Origin: Prunella strophiata
Taxonomy: Eukaryota > Chordata > Aves > Passeriformes > Prunellidae
Direction: 5' to 3'
DNA length: 64,000 bases
Assembly (NCBI GenBank): GCA_036583965.1
Contig: JAZBQD010000014.1
Coordinates: 54,007,626 to 54,071,625, forward strand
Each line of letters starts with the position of its first letter. Positions within the stretch are counted from its first letter, which is position 1. The notes below the pieces were generated by a model. That model was not told the DNA's origin. It ran no database searches and was given only the letters and a program-made list of their open reading frames with translations. Positions 1-13,396 of the stretch are shown here, piece after piece. The position numbers and the translations under genes are program-made.

Positions 1-120
1 GCTGATGAAACCAAAGCATACCTTCACCTGAATTTATCAGGCTCTGTATTGCTGTTTCTATTTTGTTTCAGCTATTTTTGATGTATAGGTAGACCAAGAA
101 GGGATTGTAAATGCTCAACT

Positions 121-164
121 AGAAAAAAAAAAAAAAAAAAAGAAAAAGAAAAAAGAAAATAAAA
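121..164. repeat. A-rich tract
   Basis: A run of about 19 A followed by AAAAG-type units. It could be the tail of an old retroposed sequence, but no recognisable parent lies upstream. Confidence 0.85.
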
Positions 165-3100
165 GCCAGTCTGAGTCCCTTTTAAAAAGTTTTACCCTTA
201 ACAAGGTGTTCTCTATTTCCACAAGTTTTGAAGACAGGTCCAGCCTCTATTAAATGCAATGTAGCTAATCCACAGAAAATGTTCACCCAAGTTTCATCAA
301 CCTGTGTTGATACCAGAAAGAAACTTTGACCACACTGGCCATCAGCAATCAGACTACAGACAAACACTTTCCCCCAAAGACAAGAAAAGCCCTCTCTCCA
401 CGTGCCAGTGCACCCAGGACCCGTGTTCCAGGAATCAGGGTTTCATTGCTGCATGGCACAAAGGCAGGTAGGCAGTACCACCAAGGCTGGAGTGACACAG
501 CACCCTGACCTGTGTACACTGCAGCTCTGTGGGTGCCTGGCTCTCCCTTTACTGTTGCTAAGCTTGTGCTCATCATCCTGCCTGAGATGAGTCTGGACTT
601 GATGTGGTTCATGCTTACATTTATACCATTAGTCAAGCTGCAACAGGTGCTCTTATAGTGGTAAGGGAGATTATGGGTGGTACAGTCTCTTGTTCTCCCA
701 CAGATGTAGAAAATACAATTTTCTATGAGTTGGAGGACAGGTCACAAGCCCATTTTACCTGCTCTTAGCCATCCTGCATGCTCTCAGGTGATGCAGCCTC
801 ACAAACTAACTGGAATTATACCATGTGTTTGCTATCAGCTGTGTTCTGCTTGCATTTCAACTACATATATTTGCCACTGAGGGGTTTTTTTCCCCAAAAC
901 TTTACAGAGTAGCCTTCTTCTGTAAACTTTCTTCCCACTTTTTAAATGGGAAGTACCTCAAACTAGAAGGGAGTTTTGTAAAGGTTCTATCCAGTAAGGT
1001 TTTAGAATTTCACATTCCAGTGAATAAGGCAGGGTCTTTGTGACTTTGTCTTTGAGGGTCAGAAATAGGAGGGAGGGGAGGCTGCACATAAATGAGGCAA
1101 AAATCCAATCTTTATTTGAAAACTTATTTGGTACTTTTGAGACAAAGGTATTTTTTAATGTCCCTAGGATGTTTCAATCTTCAGGACATATTACTGCTAC
1201 TGCTGCAGCAGTCTGCTCACCAGCTAGTCCCTGGGGGATATGGCAACTGCTTAAACAAGAAACACCACCCAAACTGTCCAACACCTCCTGAATGTGCACA
1301 CAGCTTAATCAAGACAGTGTGGGCTAATTTTTCTGCTGTGATAGGGAAATCTACACAAGCTCCCAGCACAGGAACTGATATCACTCCTGCCCTTGCCACA
1401 GTTACCCTAGGGAAGAGTTCTTTCATAGCCTGCCAAGGAGGGAGGGTATTACTGCCTGTTTTGCAGCTCAAGACCTAAGACAGAGACCATGTGGACTGAC
1501 CTGCATGACAGAAAATCCAAACCTGAGTAGGGATTCAACCTTTCATCCCAGGCTTGCCTTGTGTTTTGGAGGGGGCTTTTTTCTTGCATGATTGGATAAC
1601 ATGGAATACCATACTTTAGACATAAAAAACCAGGAAAAGGTAATTAAAATGAGATAATTATGTTCTGATTGACAAAATCCTTTCTTGGGGAAAGAGTATT
1701 ACCTGGCTGTTACTCAGAGAAGAAAATCAAAGGGACAGTCATACTGACCCTGCCACACTGAGTGGTTTTCAGGAAATACTAGATGTAATGTAAACATTTC
1801 TAGGGCAGTGTTTTGGCTCAGGGCATAGGAAGATGAGAAAATCTGAAATTGAAAAGCCAACCCTTCAAGTGACATAAAACAGCCAGCTGAATTTGCATGT
1901 CAAGGTGACAGTACAATTAATAATATAGGCAGCACTTCATTTGGAAATCAAAGGAACTATGGATGTATGATTAGCAAAATACCTGTAAATCCTGTTTGAA
2001 TAGAGGAGGGAGCTGTGTTTTGTCTTATAAATCAGGATTTTAGTTGCTGTGGTAATGTTCCTTGTATAACTTGTCTACATAAATGAAACTCAAACCCTGT
2101 TGTCTCAAGCCACAGAGGATTATAGAAAAATGAAAAACAAAACTAAACCAAAGGAACCTAGTCAACTGAAAACTTACAAAGAAAATTGTAAGTAAAAGTT
2201 TCACAAAAAGTTACACCAACAGATTAACTCTTTTTGTTGTTTCCATTTTACTAAGGAAAACAAACTTTGGAAACACTTTACAACTGAAAAACACAGCACT
2301 GATGTTAAAACAATGCTGTGCAGCTATGTCTGTCTCCTGCACCTGCCTCTGGCACCTTGGGTAGATGTCTTGCAGAAAAAACAGAGGTGCTGACTAACAG
2401 GTGGTAGAGAAGACAGCTGGGGATGGTCATGAACAAAGGCTGAGGTGGAATATTATAAGATAATTGGGCAGATTTGAGGTCAGATAATAGACTAATCTAA
2501 GAGTAATCAATGAACACATAGTAATTTTATTTCTTATAAAACTTCAAGGCAGTTGAAATTCATCTATGCTCAGTGTTCTGGAAAGAGCAAAACAGACTTT
2601 TATAGTTTACTAAATAGAACTACACCATGGCCAATGTTTTACTGGCTTTATCACTACATGCAAAGTGTTGTACAAACAGATTGAGCCAGTGCATAATAAA
2701 GCAACAAGTCTGGACTGAGCATAACTGCCACCCTACAGTAAACAACCCTGGTCTAATCATCAAATATTATGAAGCCCTGGGAACAGTTTTTGGAAAGCAC
2801 AACATTGCACTTTTTCCAAGTGGCTGAAGCTGTTGGCTGCGGCACAGCACTAGTTCAGGGTCCTCAGGGAAATCCTTTTGCTTCCCAATGCTCATGTCTT
2901 TCTAGCTAAAGAGGGGCCAAAAAAGCAGCAGCAAGTGGACAAATCTCAGGATTTTGTAATGTGCTACCTTAATTTTTCTCTCTTCAGGAAACAACTAGAG
3001 AAATTAATATAATGTATGGAAGCTATGAGATAATGTCTTATTCCTCTTGGTAGAGGGCATGGATTTAACTGTCTCTTACTGTAGTAGGATTTCACAGGCC

Positions 3101-6100
3101 ATGTCTAACCACAGAACTATGCTAACATCTCATGTAATTGAATCTTTAAAAGAAAAGGAAAATCCCTCTACAGCACCCCTTCGTAAAATGCAAAATTTCC
3201 TGTCCTCATAGTGCTTACCCAGAATGCCTGGGGTACACTGATCTGATTTTGCTATTAATCACTGAGTTATCTCTCCACCTAATTACCTACCTCTCTGACT
3301 AATTGCATTCTGGGGGGCCAGTAACTGCAAGGTAGAGAAGTTTGTGTCAATTTATCTCATATTTGCACCTGACAAGTAGTTTAAACAAGGGCTCCTCCCA
3401 CGGCTGACCTAACATGGCATAATGTGCCTTGCCACAGGAATTGCATCAAGAAGCTGGTTCCCTTCAGACTGGGTTATCAATGCTGCCCATGCTTTTTCCT
3501 CCTTTGGATGCAAAATTCTCTAGGTGTCTCTTGATGCTGGGATCACCTGGTGGCTCTGTCCAATGGCTCATGCAGATTTCCCAAGAGGAGCTCTACACAC
3601 AGGCAATGCTTGAACCTATATTTGAGCAGTTTTCAGCTATTTCCAGGTGGACTTCAGGCTGCTGATTTTTGGTCTGCAACCTAGAGGCAGCTTTAGCTGC
3701 CACACAGGGCATAGAGAAGTGGAGGCAGAAAAGCACAGGCAATCCTTCTCTCCTCCCCCATCATTTCAATTGGATGCATGGCATGGAAGAGACCCCTGGA
3801 GCTGAGTACAACCCAAATTCTGACTGAATAGAAGAAATTAGTATGCTGCAACCTCTCACTGAGAGCTGGAGATACTGGCAGTGGAGCCAAAGGGACAAGA
3901 AGAACTATCTAGCAGAATTGCTCCCATCTTTGGAGGCAATAAAAGCTATACTATACCCCAGGTCCAACAGAGACTGGTCTGGTTGCTTGTTGAGGGGGGA
4001 GGTGGGTGGCATTTCAGAGCTTGCTGCATGGAGACTTTTTTCATCTATTTTTGAGGCTGTTGAGGGAAGTATGAACTAAAGGCAAAAGACTGTGGGGGAA
4101 AATATTTGTAGAAAATATTCTGTATGAGCTTACAGGATTTTTTAAAAATTTATGTGGCAAGCAAGCAGAGACTTATATAAGTGCCAAAGCTGCATTATCA
4201 AAATGTTAGTAGGTAAACATATTAATAAAAATACTGTGAAATGAAGAATCATCTGAATTTCTTTTAACACAGAAAAGATGTTAATAATGATCCCTGCCTC
4301 AACCCACTGCCAATATGCTTCAGGGCTCAAAGCTGCACATAACTCTGAGCTGCACAACTCACCCCATTTGTCCTTGCTTGCAGACTGCCAGAGTGCAGGT
4401 CGGTTCATGGTCAGCAGTACTGGAGGCAGCTGACACATCCAGAAGAATCAGAAATGACACCTGATCTTCATCCATCATTGGCAAAAGATTATCAGCCAAC
4501 ACAAACATGTGCTGTGACTTCTGTTATCAAGTGGTTTGTAAACAATCATGTATTACAGACAGGATTTCAAGAGAGCTCAGTGTTGCCCTATCCTGAAAGA
4601 AAAACAGAACAAAAGTGTGCTTACATGAACTGATGCACATTCAGTGCTCATAGTATACAGAGAGTAGGATTATCTGGCCACCTATTGAAAGATCTGGGAT
4701 CTGACTGAAGGATTTGGGATCAGTTTCCTACAGAGAAGAGATATTTAAAGAAATAACAAAGATTAAATTAACGCATGTCATTGTGTGGAAGAGTGTCTGG
4801 TTTAAAACTGGATTTATTGGGAACACTTTCTCTGTGAAACAAGTTCAGAAACACTATGTTTCAATCTCTCAAACTGGCTGTTATGTAGAGAATTTTCATA
4901 TGGCACAATTATTCCACAGATCAGTTGCAATTCATGTCATTCTGACTTTAAAGGTAATTTCTGGATTATTCTGTCCAAAATAGGGCTATTTTAATTTCTA
5001 CAAATAGAGAAAAATGGAAGGGCTGTTCTTTGGACAAGGAGGCAGTTCTCTCTGTTTGTGCCTCTTCTCTGACATCAGAGCCCAGAAAATAATATTCCCC
5101 CAGACTGGTAACCCTAACTTCTCCCTCACACCTTACTGTCCTCAGTCCCCTCTGTCCCAAGCCTTAAATTTCCCAGTCTTTCCTGCCTAAAAGCTCTTTC
5201 AAAAGCCTTCTGTGCTGAGGCTACCCTTCCACATTGTCCCTTCCCAGGGCCTCTGCTGTTTCAAATCACCTTTCTGCCATACAAAAGCCACTCATCTTCC
5301 TCCCCATCTCTCCTTGATTAGATTTACTTCATCTCTAACAATTATTTTCCCATAACTTTCACTAACCCTGTTCCTCCAGAGGCAGTCCTTGCAATCCTCA
5401 AACCTCTAAAACAGAGAAATAAAGCCTTCCTAATCCTTTTTGAAACCCAACCTTCTTTCCCATCTGTCACCTTTCTTCTCCAAAGCCTTTATTGAACATT
5501 TCCTCAGACCTTTAGTTCTCCTTCTGTTCTAAATTCCCATTTCCTCTCCTGCAGCCCCTGTGCTCCACATCCTTAGCACTCCCAGCCTTGTTCCCACCTC
5601 CTGAGTGGTGCCATTAATTTATAATTGTGTATATAATTTGTGTATTACCCCCCTGTTGTCTGCCAAGGGAGAGCTATGGCCTCCCTGATCCACCCTCGCC
5701 TCCAGCAGAGCCCTCCCCTTCCTTCTGTTGTCCTCAGAGAAACTCTTTGGAGATGCTGGGCACACACTTGGAGCCAGCTGCATTGGTTCCACCAGACATA
5801 ATGGAAACTTCTAGCAGCTCCTCACAGAAGCCAGCCCTGTAGCCACCCAGCTACCAAAAACTTGCTCTGCAAAGCCAAGACAAAAGTAATTGTTCAAGAA
5901 GTATGCACATCAAGTTTCATTTCTCTCCTCAGCCGAGTGGGAATTCAAACTCATTTCTTCTCCTGCTTTGTGGTCTCCTTTTCATCTTTTTAGTCTTCTT
6001 TTTCCTGTGACTATTCCAACTTCAGCTCAAGAAGATGCAACAAAATATACAGAACCACCTGTATCTGAAGAGGTCTGATGCTCAATCAAGAAATGAAGGA

Positions 6101-7077
6101 CTTGACATTGAACTTTCTCAGTCTAGCCAAAGAATGCCTAGAGACAAAAATTCACAATTTTTCCAAGTATTAGAAAAAGCTATTTTATCATATTATGAAG
6201 GAATTAAAAAACCCTGTTTCCTTTAAGAAATGTTCATAACTGTGTTTTCCAAGCAGCACGCTGTTCTGCGTCTGTGCTATGAATGTTCTGAGAATATATT
6301 CCAACTTAAAGAGAGACTTAGGGGAAAATTCCTGTTTCTGAAACCTGATCAAGTGTTGAACCAGCTGCTGAACTTCTTATACTAGAGCAATTTGAGATGG
6401 GCTGCAGAGAACTGAATTCTCATAATAGTAATGTTAAACATCAAACAGGGTGGCCCCTGGTGAGTTTAGGTATCTATACTGGGCTAGCTGTAGCTGAGCA
6501 GAGGATTTCAGGATAATCATTATGCTCAGCTACGCCCAAGTTTATCCAGAACTTTCTCAACCTTGAGTCCTTTTGCAGATATGACCTTGTTTTGATTATT
6601 TTTTTTCCTTTTAGTGCTCCAAAATCTCTTCCAGATTGTTCTCAGAAATGCATGAGGTTGAAGTGAAGGTTCACATGAAGGTTTTCTGCTTTTTTCCTCC
6701 ATCCTTGGACACAAGACAATGGTTAAATGACCTCAGAAAGCTTTATGAGAGGGATTATAAAATGTTGTCATAGCAAATTACCAGGCTCCTGATCAACATT
6801 GGTGTTGGCTCCTCACAAAAGCAAGAAACTCATGAGACAAGTAAGAGCCTCTCCATCTGAAGGAAGAAAGGAGACTCCCCTGCCAGAACACTTTTCCATA
6901 GTGCAGAGAGCATCACCAGTGGCTGGCCTGGCTCTGTCTATTGTCCTCTGTTAGGGTAGCACATGAGGACAGTGCAACTTCCTCTCCATGTGCCCAGGGT
7001 GCTGGGATTCCCTCATGTCCCTCAGGCTGGGACCTGTAGCCTCTCTCTACAGAAATATTTCAGATGGGATGTGGTTT
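165..7077. other. Gene-free stretch
   Basis: Unique AT-rich sequence. Short frames only. Positions about 5100-6000 are strongly C/T-biased on the plus strand without forming a regular repeat. No RNA gene, transposon landmark or coding exon recognised. Confidence 0.6.
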
Positions 7078-7175
7078 TGACAGCTGGACTGACAACTGTC
7101 CTTTGAGAAGTGACTCAAATGAACCATGTCAAAGTTGTCATGCAAAGGGTGACAACTGTCAGATAACCATTGTCA
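7078..7175. promoter_or_regulatory. Cluster of TGACA half-sites (TALE-homeodomain-like)
   Basis: Seven TGACA/TGTCA half-sites lie within 98 bases (7078, 7090, 7127, 7136, 7150, 7157, 7171 starts), including the dyad TGACAACTGTCA at 7150-7161. TGACA/TGACAG is the recognition core of MEIS, PKNOX and TGIF proteins, and TGACAnnTGTCA is their dimer arrangement. Function is inferred from motif density only. Confidence 0.4.
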
Positions 7176-9115
7176 TTGATTTCTGTAGTTATGTTTTTTC
7201 CAGTTTACACAATATTTTGACTGTGAAATATCATCTAATTGCATACTTCCTAGTGGGAAAAATTGTTATTTTTTCTCATTTTTATTCCATGTGCTAGAAT
7301 GTCTTTCCCATACTCTTTTCTTACACCTCCAAGCCTTGCTGTAGCTTTAATAATTAATAATTGAGTAACTAGCACTGAAAACAATAGAACAATTTATTCC
7401 AACTGTCCACATCCACATTAGGGGGTTTATCTCTGGGGCAGATTTGGCTCTCCCATTTAAAGTCAGTTTGTCAGTTGCCAAACAGAATTTTTAAAGCAGC
7501 CCCCATACTGTCTAGCAAACTTGTGAAATAAACCTGCAAGTCTTTTAAAAATATGTTTTTTCTAAATTGCACTTTTCAATGAGGAAATTGGTTTTTTGAG
7601 ACTGAAAACAAGTGTGAGTAAAGAAACATTACACTGGGCTGTATCTCTGGAGCCCCTATTTCTCTAATCTGCTTAAAGCCTAAAGTAAACTATTAAATTG
7701 AACCTCTCTGAAAGAGAAAGTAAATAATCTCAGCAACAATTATCACTCACTTCTGTATTACTTTCAAATATAAATAAATGAGGAAATATCTATCATATCA
7801 TGATGTGCTGCAAAGAAGTTTCTCTTTTCTTACCTCCCCAAACAGGATTCTGGTGCTTTTCTAGTAAAAATTAAATTAAATGTTCTATAAATCCCTGGTT
7901 TGCTTTCATTTCAATACAAGAAAGAAATCTATAGCACTAGCCATGAGAATGAGGCTTCTGTGCAGTGACCACTGCAGACAACACTCAAATCACTCACCTT
8001 TTGCTTTTGCTTCAGGAAATGATGACATGAGCTCCTCACTGCCTGTCTGATTCCCATGTATGTGATAGTCTGACTAAAGTGCTTGGTGCAAAGATGTGCC
8101 AGGGCTCATCAATAATTTCTACAGAAATTGCAGTCCTATCCAGAAATACCTGTCTTCACATCTGCCATTCATTCAGCAGAGCTCTGGGGTCAGAGGAACC
8201 AGGTCATCCACAACAACCATTTAGCAGGTGAGTAAATTTGATCATTTCAAACTAGCCTGTGCTTTGCCACGCAGAAGATTCAAAGACTACCAACAGAACT
8301 GGAGAATTAAAGCTGGTTTATCAAGCATCCCCCTGCTTTACTACAGCCAAAGGTCTGCCCTGATGTATTGGTTATTTGCACTGACCAATGCACTGGGAAA
8401 CTTGTGGTGCCAAGTGCTCTGCTGGCAATTATAATTTTCCTTGTATGGATCCTGGAGTCTCCTGTTTTGAGTCAGTGGCAGGCAGACACTGGGCCAGCAG
8501 GGTGATGAAATGGGAGGCAGGAATAGGAAGCTTGTAGACAGAGTATCATCATGAACTGAGTGTGTTGTTACGTGCAAAGCATGACCACACATGCAAAATG
8601 CTGATTCCATCCAAACCCATAAAGCCTGACTTTAAGCTGATTTAGCTCCATCTTTTCTGCTCCTTGTTGAGTCATCACAAGGCTTTCTTGTCCAGGATTA
8701 GACCTAATCCTTCTGTGACATCACCCTTTACACCCACTAATGTATAAAGTGAGGGTTGGACCCTGGCCACAGTAGCTCCCACAGATTTGTAAGTCATAGC
8801 ATACATGAGACAGCTTTTTCCTGTCTGTGTTATAAAGTATCAGGTTTCTTTTTTCTTTTTCTAATTTCTGCACGGCATCTTGATGTAATTTGTTCTACTT
8901 TGGCATTTTTTACAAAGTGATATATAGCACAACCCAACATTTACAAAAATCACAATTGGTATTTTCTACAAAATACTTGCATTTCAGCTATAACCTTAAA
9001 GTTAAAAAATGTTTTTTTCACATCTTACAATGGGGTTCATCTACCTTAATTCTAACATCTAGAAGTCTATTGTTATGTGGAGAATTTCCCTCATCTCATG
9101 TCAATTTACAGAAGG
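7176..9115. other. Gene-free stretch
   Basis: Unique sequence, AT-rich around 7200-7950. No coding, RNA or repeat feature recognised. Confidence 0.6.
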
Positions 9116-9226
9116 AAGAACGAGTGGAAAAGAGGAAGGCAGAGGGAAGGGAAGGGGGAGGGGGGAGGGAGGAGGGCGGGAGGAAGGGAGGGAGGGAGGG
9201 AGGGAGGAGAGGGAGGGGGATGGATG
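9116..9226. repeat. Purine-rich GGGA/GGAA tract with G-quadruplex motif
   Basis: About 110 bases of almost pure G and A on the plus strand, including five GGG runs with single-A loops at 9186-9204, an ideal intramolecular G-quadruplex pattern. It is not coding: Arg/Glu/Gly frames arise from composition. Confidence 0.9.
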
Positions 9227-9265
9227 ATCTTTGGTGAGGAGGCATTTCTTTGTCTTTAGGGGCTA

Positions 9266-9318
9266 TTCTTTCTTTCTTCTTTCTTTCTTTCTTTCTTTTT
9301 CTTTCTTTCTTTCTTTCT

Positions 9319-9350
<32 letters not shown>

Positions 9351-9353
9351 TCC
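9266..9353. repeat. (TTTC)n microsatellite
   Basis: About 88 bases of CTTT units with a few single-base interruptions. It starts only 40 bases after the purine tract, so the strand asymmetry flips from all-purine to all-pyrimidine. Confidence 0.95.
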
Positions 9354-9891
9354 CTTTGGTCTTCCTCCTCCATTTCTCTCTTCTCCTCTGATGTACCAGC
9401 TCCCTTAATATCCCTCTTTGTCATATTCCTACTTCTTCCTGTCTTTCCTTCTCGTTCTCTGCAAGATACTCCTTCCCTTTTTCTTCTTCCTCCATTCCTA
9501 CCTGCTCTTCTGTGTGTCAGTTTTCCACTTTGATGTCTTCTCACTCTCACTGTTGTCATATCCTCATTTCAACCTGCCTCCTCTGAGTCCCTAAGTCTCT
9601 TACCATTTCTGTCTGCTCTTGCTCTACCATTTGAATTTGCTTTGGTTTTTTGATGGCTTCTTTTCTTCTTTTCCTTCCCATTCTATAAGTGATTCTCCAA
9701 TGTTACAGGTTTTACCAATTCTGTGTGAGCCCAAAGAATAAAAACTACCTGTCCTCCAAATTTCAGCTACCCAAAACTCCTGAAAGGATATCTTGAATGG
9801 TGCCACAGCTCTTCAGCTTCCCTAGGCCAATACTTCCCTAGGTCAAAATAAAAGTTTGAGTTTAGGTCCTTCCTTGTTTCTGGTCCTTCAG

Positions 9892-10094
9892 ATCAGGAAG
9901 GACCTTGTTGTGTAATCTCCCACCTGTGCACCCAGGTTTTCTTTGGAAGGAGTGCTTATTGTGCTCCACATTGTGCTTCAGCCTGGACAACAGACTAGAA
10001 TATGGAATGCATCCATTCAGCAGAACACATGGACACAGCAGGATTTCCAGTTTCCCCAGGCTGGGGAATAGGAGGGTACACCTGCAGACCTCAG
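9892..10094 (+). other. Exon-like segment with strong splice signals
   Basis: A pyrimidine-rich acceptor (ccttgtttctggtccttcag) precedes it and the consensus donor CAG|GTAAGT follows 203 bases later. The frame through it has no ATG start and no recognised domain, so a noncoding exon is as likely as a coding one. No partner exon identified. Confidence 0.2.
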
Positions 10095-12626
10095 GTAAGT
10101 TGTGCTTTGATTTTCTCTGAGATATACAATAAATTCCTGTTTCCCATACTGTCCATGTACTAGGCAGTATACAGGACACAGGAGACATCACAGTTCTTGC
10201 TTGAAAATATTCAGGTGTTTACAATGTCAGTTCTCTGAAGAATAGGAAAGGGAGAAGCAAGAGGTACTTTAGGTTATGTGTGCCTCAAACTGAGCGATTT
10301 TCCTTTTTGAATGAGCCAAACAAGTTAAGAAGCAGTTCTGTCAAACCTGGAAAGGCTGGAAGGCTGCAAAACCCAATAGTCTAGAGCAACATTGGCTTTG
10401 CATTTTACTGCTGTGAAAAACAATGCAGTCATAGAGGGATTTCAGCTCCTAGGGCCACTTTCCACTCTCTTCCTACATTTGCAAGCTCCAATTGCTTTAT
10501 CCATTTAACAGTCAGTCTTCTATCAGTAGGGAAAATACTCTTGGTTTTATTTGCTGCAACCTTATGTGAGAAAGAAGAGTCCCACTTCCAGCAACCATTA
10601 GGAGCTGATCACTGTCCTTGGTTTGTGTTCTCAACCAGCAAAGAGAACTGAGCTTCTCTGTCAAAGCCCATTCTTGCTAACTCCTAGGTTATTGCAATCT
10701 GCAGGAAGAATCTGATTCTTAAAAACAACCAGAAAACAATTTGTCATCCCAGCAGAGTTTTAAGATAATTTTCTTAAGCCAGTTATGCATATCATCCAAA
10801 AGCAATAAGACATAGATAGACATAGATCCTCAACTATATTTAGATTCCTAAATCCCATTTATTTTGGTATAAATTTCACATGAACTGGAAAGGACCCAGT
10901 CTGGCCAATTTTTAACAATTCCAGATCCATTAAAGAGTAAATAGATGTAGATAAGTAATTCTACTATAACAATGGGAAAAGGAAGGGCTTAAAGGATAAG
11001 GCTAAGGTCTGAGACATGAAAATTTCTAGTCATTGGAAAAGGATCAATTCAACTTATCCAGGGAAAAACCTATGAAAGAAGAATTGTTATGCAAAGAAAG
11101 AATCAAAGAGGAGTCTCAGGCTAGAAAAGAGAGTTATGTATATGGCATGGCAAAACTTACTATTTTCATACTACATAAAAAGCCAAGGTAGCATTAGAAG
11201 GGGACAAACAGAGGAAAATGCCAAACTACAGGTCCTGCACTAGCAGTCAGTAAGAATTTCTTGTCAAGACAATCTTCTATCTTTCACCCTGGCAGTTCTT
11301 GGCACAGGAATTGCAAACACAGCCTACAATGCTCAGGGTTGATGAGCTTCCAGACTGGAGACAACAGCCTGAGGAGTGATCTGTAGATTGTCTAAATGAC
11401 ACTGGAAACTTCTTAACTGAAAGGCCTCAGCACCTCTTCAGCACAGTATGACCACTTTGAACTTAAAAACTCTCAAAACTGATCAGACAACTGACAGCTC
11501 TAAACAGGCAGACAGGTCTAAAGAGGCAGAGCAGTTCCCAACAGCAACCAGCAAATCCAGAAAAAAAGGCAGCCAGGAAGGCTTGGAACCAGAGTGCTGG
11601 TAATCCTTTATTACTCCCAAATATCTTGGGTGGATGCATGTGCTGCACCTTTCAATCACAGCTTAAGATACTCTGGGGAGTCACTTTTGACAAAAGAATG
11701 GGCACATTCCTTTTGCTGTTTGATTTTATTATTGAAATACTACTGGATTTTGTCTGAATTTCTCATGTGAATACATATAGCTGTGCTCAGCAAATTCCTT
11801 TTTGCAGTCCTTCAAAACGAGCCCTCAGTTTACTCCTGGGCCTCCCAAGAATGGTGATAAAGCAGCTGATTAAGTAATAGCAATACTGAAATAAATTCTT
11901 TTGGAATTACATTACTTTAGAGTCTACTGCTACTCCTCAGCATGTCTCTCCTAAAGAGTTATTTGGACTTTCACTCAATTAACTCAGCATCCCCCAAAGT
12001 GAGTAAGCCTCCAGATGGTCTCTTCTTTTGAGGTGGCTAAGATATTTTTACTGGGATGGGGGATGCAATTTCTTTCAGACTGCATCTGTGAGACATTTAG
12101 GAATTTATATTGGTACTCACAAAATAACGATGCCTGTCCTGAAAAATCATCCTGCTCTTTTATGACAGTCTGTTTTAATTGGCTGCCTACCTAGTGTAGC
12201 TGTCTTCTTAGCCCACACTTCTGCCTGATCTGGGCTGAGATGTCAAAAATGGAAGAAGAAAATGAATTATTTAAACCTTAATGTAAAAAACCACCCAATT
12301 CTTTTTGTCATTGCACTGATTTTACATTAGTTTGTAAAGTTTACCATTTATATTGGTGCATTTTACAAAATCACTCTTAATTGACAGCACTATGAGATGT
12401 CAAATGGGCACTGGGAGATTGCTCAAACTTAAAGATGGCTCTTATTCTGATATTTGGATTTAGCACTAAACCTTTTTGAACCTTGATGTATTTGAATTTA
12501 TGGCAAAGCTGATTCTGCATCACAGAATTCGGATCTGAATCAGAATCCTCAGTATCTACTGAAACTGCCAACTCAGTAACTATTGAAAAGCATTGCTTCA
12601 TGCTTTTCTGAACAAAGCTGTCAACA

Positions 12627-12694
12627 TTTTTTTTATATTTGGGGTTTTTTTGGTGTTTTTTTTTTTTCTTGGTTTTTTTTTTTTTTTTTTTTTG
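12627..12694. repeat. T-rich tract
   Basis: T runs of up to about 21 broken by GG or GTG. It may be the reverse complement of a retroposon poly(A) tail; no parent sequence recognised to its right. Confidence 0.85.
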
Positions 12695-13396
12695 TAGTCA
12701 AAAACAGCCTCCAATATGGTTCTATCCTTTATTTTATATTAGGGGTTTTTAATTTTTAAATTTTTTGGGAAGGGGGCATTAATTGAGATTGACAAAATTC
12801 CTAAAAAATCCTAAAATGCTCTACAACAGCCTTTGGCATATTTGAAAATACCACATAATATAATTTCCCATAAAAGAGTTAAATTTACACTGATATTTAT
12901 GAATGTCAGATAATTCTTGAAAATGTGTTTGTAAAACTCAATTCATTCTGAAGTCAATTTTTATTACTCTAACTCAAATGACAAAATTATTGTTTGAATA
13001 ATTTAAAATATGTTTCAGTTTGTATATTTTAAAATGTGAACTGTTTAAGTTGAGATTGACAACAGGGAACTAAGAAGTAGAAATGCTTTTTAAGAGTTTC
13101 CAGGTATATAATATTATTTTAGTTAAATAATATTCTTTTTTAAAGTATCTTAGTTTACCAATCTCTCCAACCTCTATTTCAGATCACTTTAGTATCATCT
13201 TGGTACTAATGGAAAGAATTACAAAAGGTGTCTTAAATACTCTTATTCATAAATCAGAATATTTGTCAAACTCCAGTATACCCCATGTTTTGTGCCTGAA
13301 ACCTGCACTAAATTTACACCAAAAAAAGCTACATTTTTATTTCTGTGTTCTTTTTCTTTCTTTTTTTTTTTCCTTTATTCATCTCTTTGCTCTTAC

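Larger units (their letters stand above)
9354..13396. other. Gene-free stretch with one exon-like segment
   Basis: Pyrimidine-biased to about 9700, then ordinary unique sequence. Apart from the exon-like segment at 9892-10094 and the T-rich tract at 12627-12694, I recognise nothing. Positions 12700-13160 are very AT-rich. Confidence 0.6.

Noticed and set aside
9231..9559. Ser/Phe/Leu-rich and Arg/Lys/Glu-rich frames around 9.1-9.56 kb
   Set aside because: They come from the GGGA and TTTC simple repeats.
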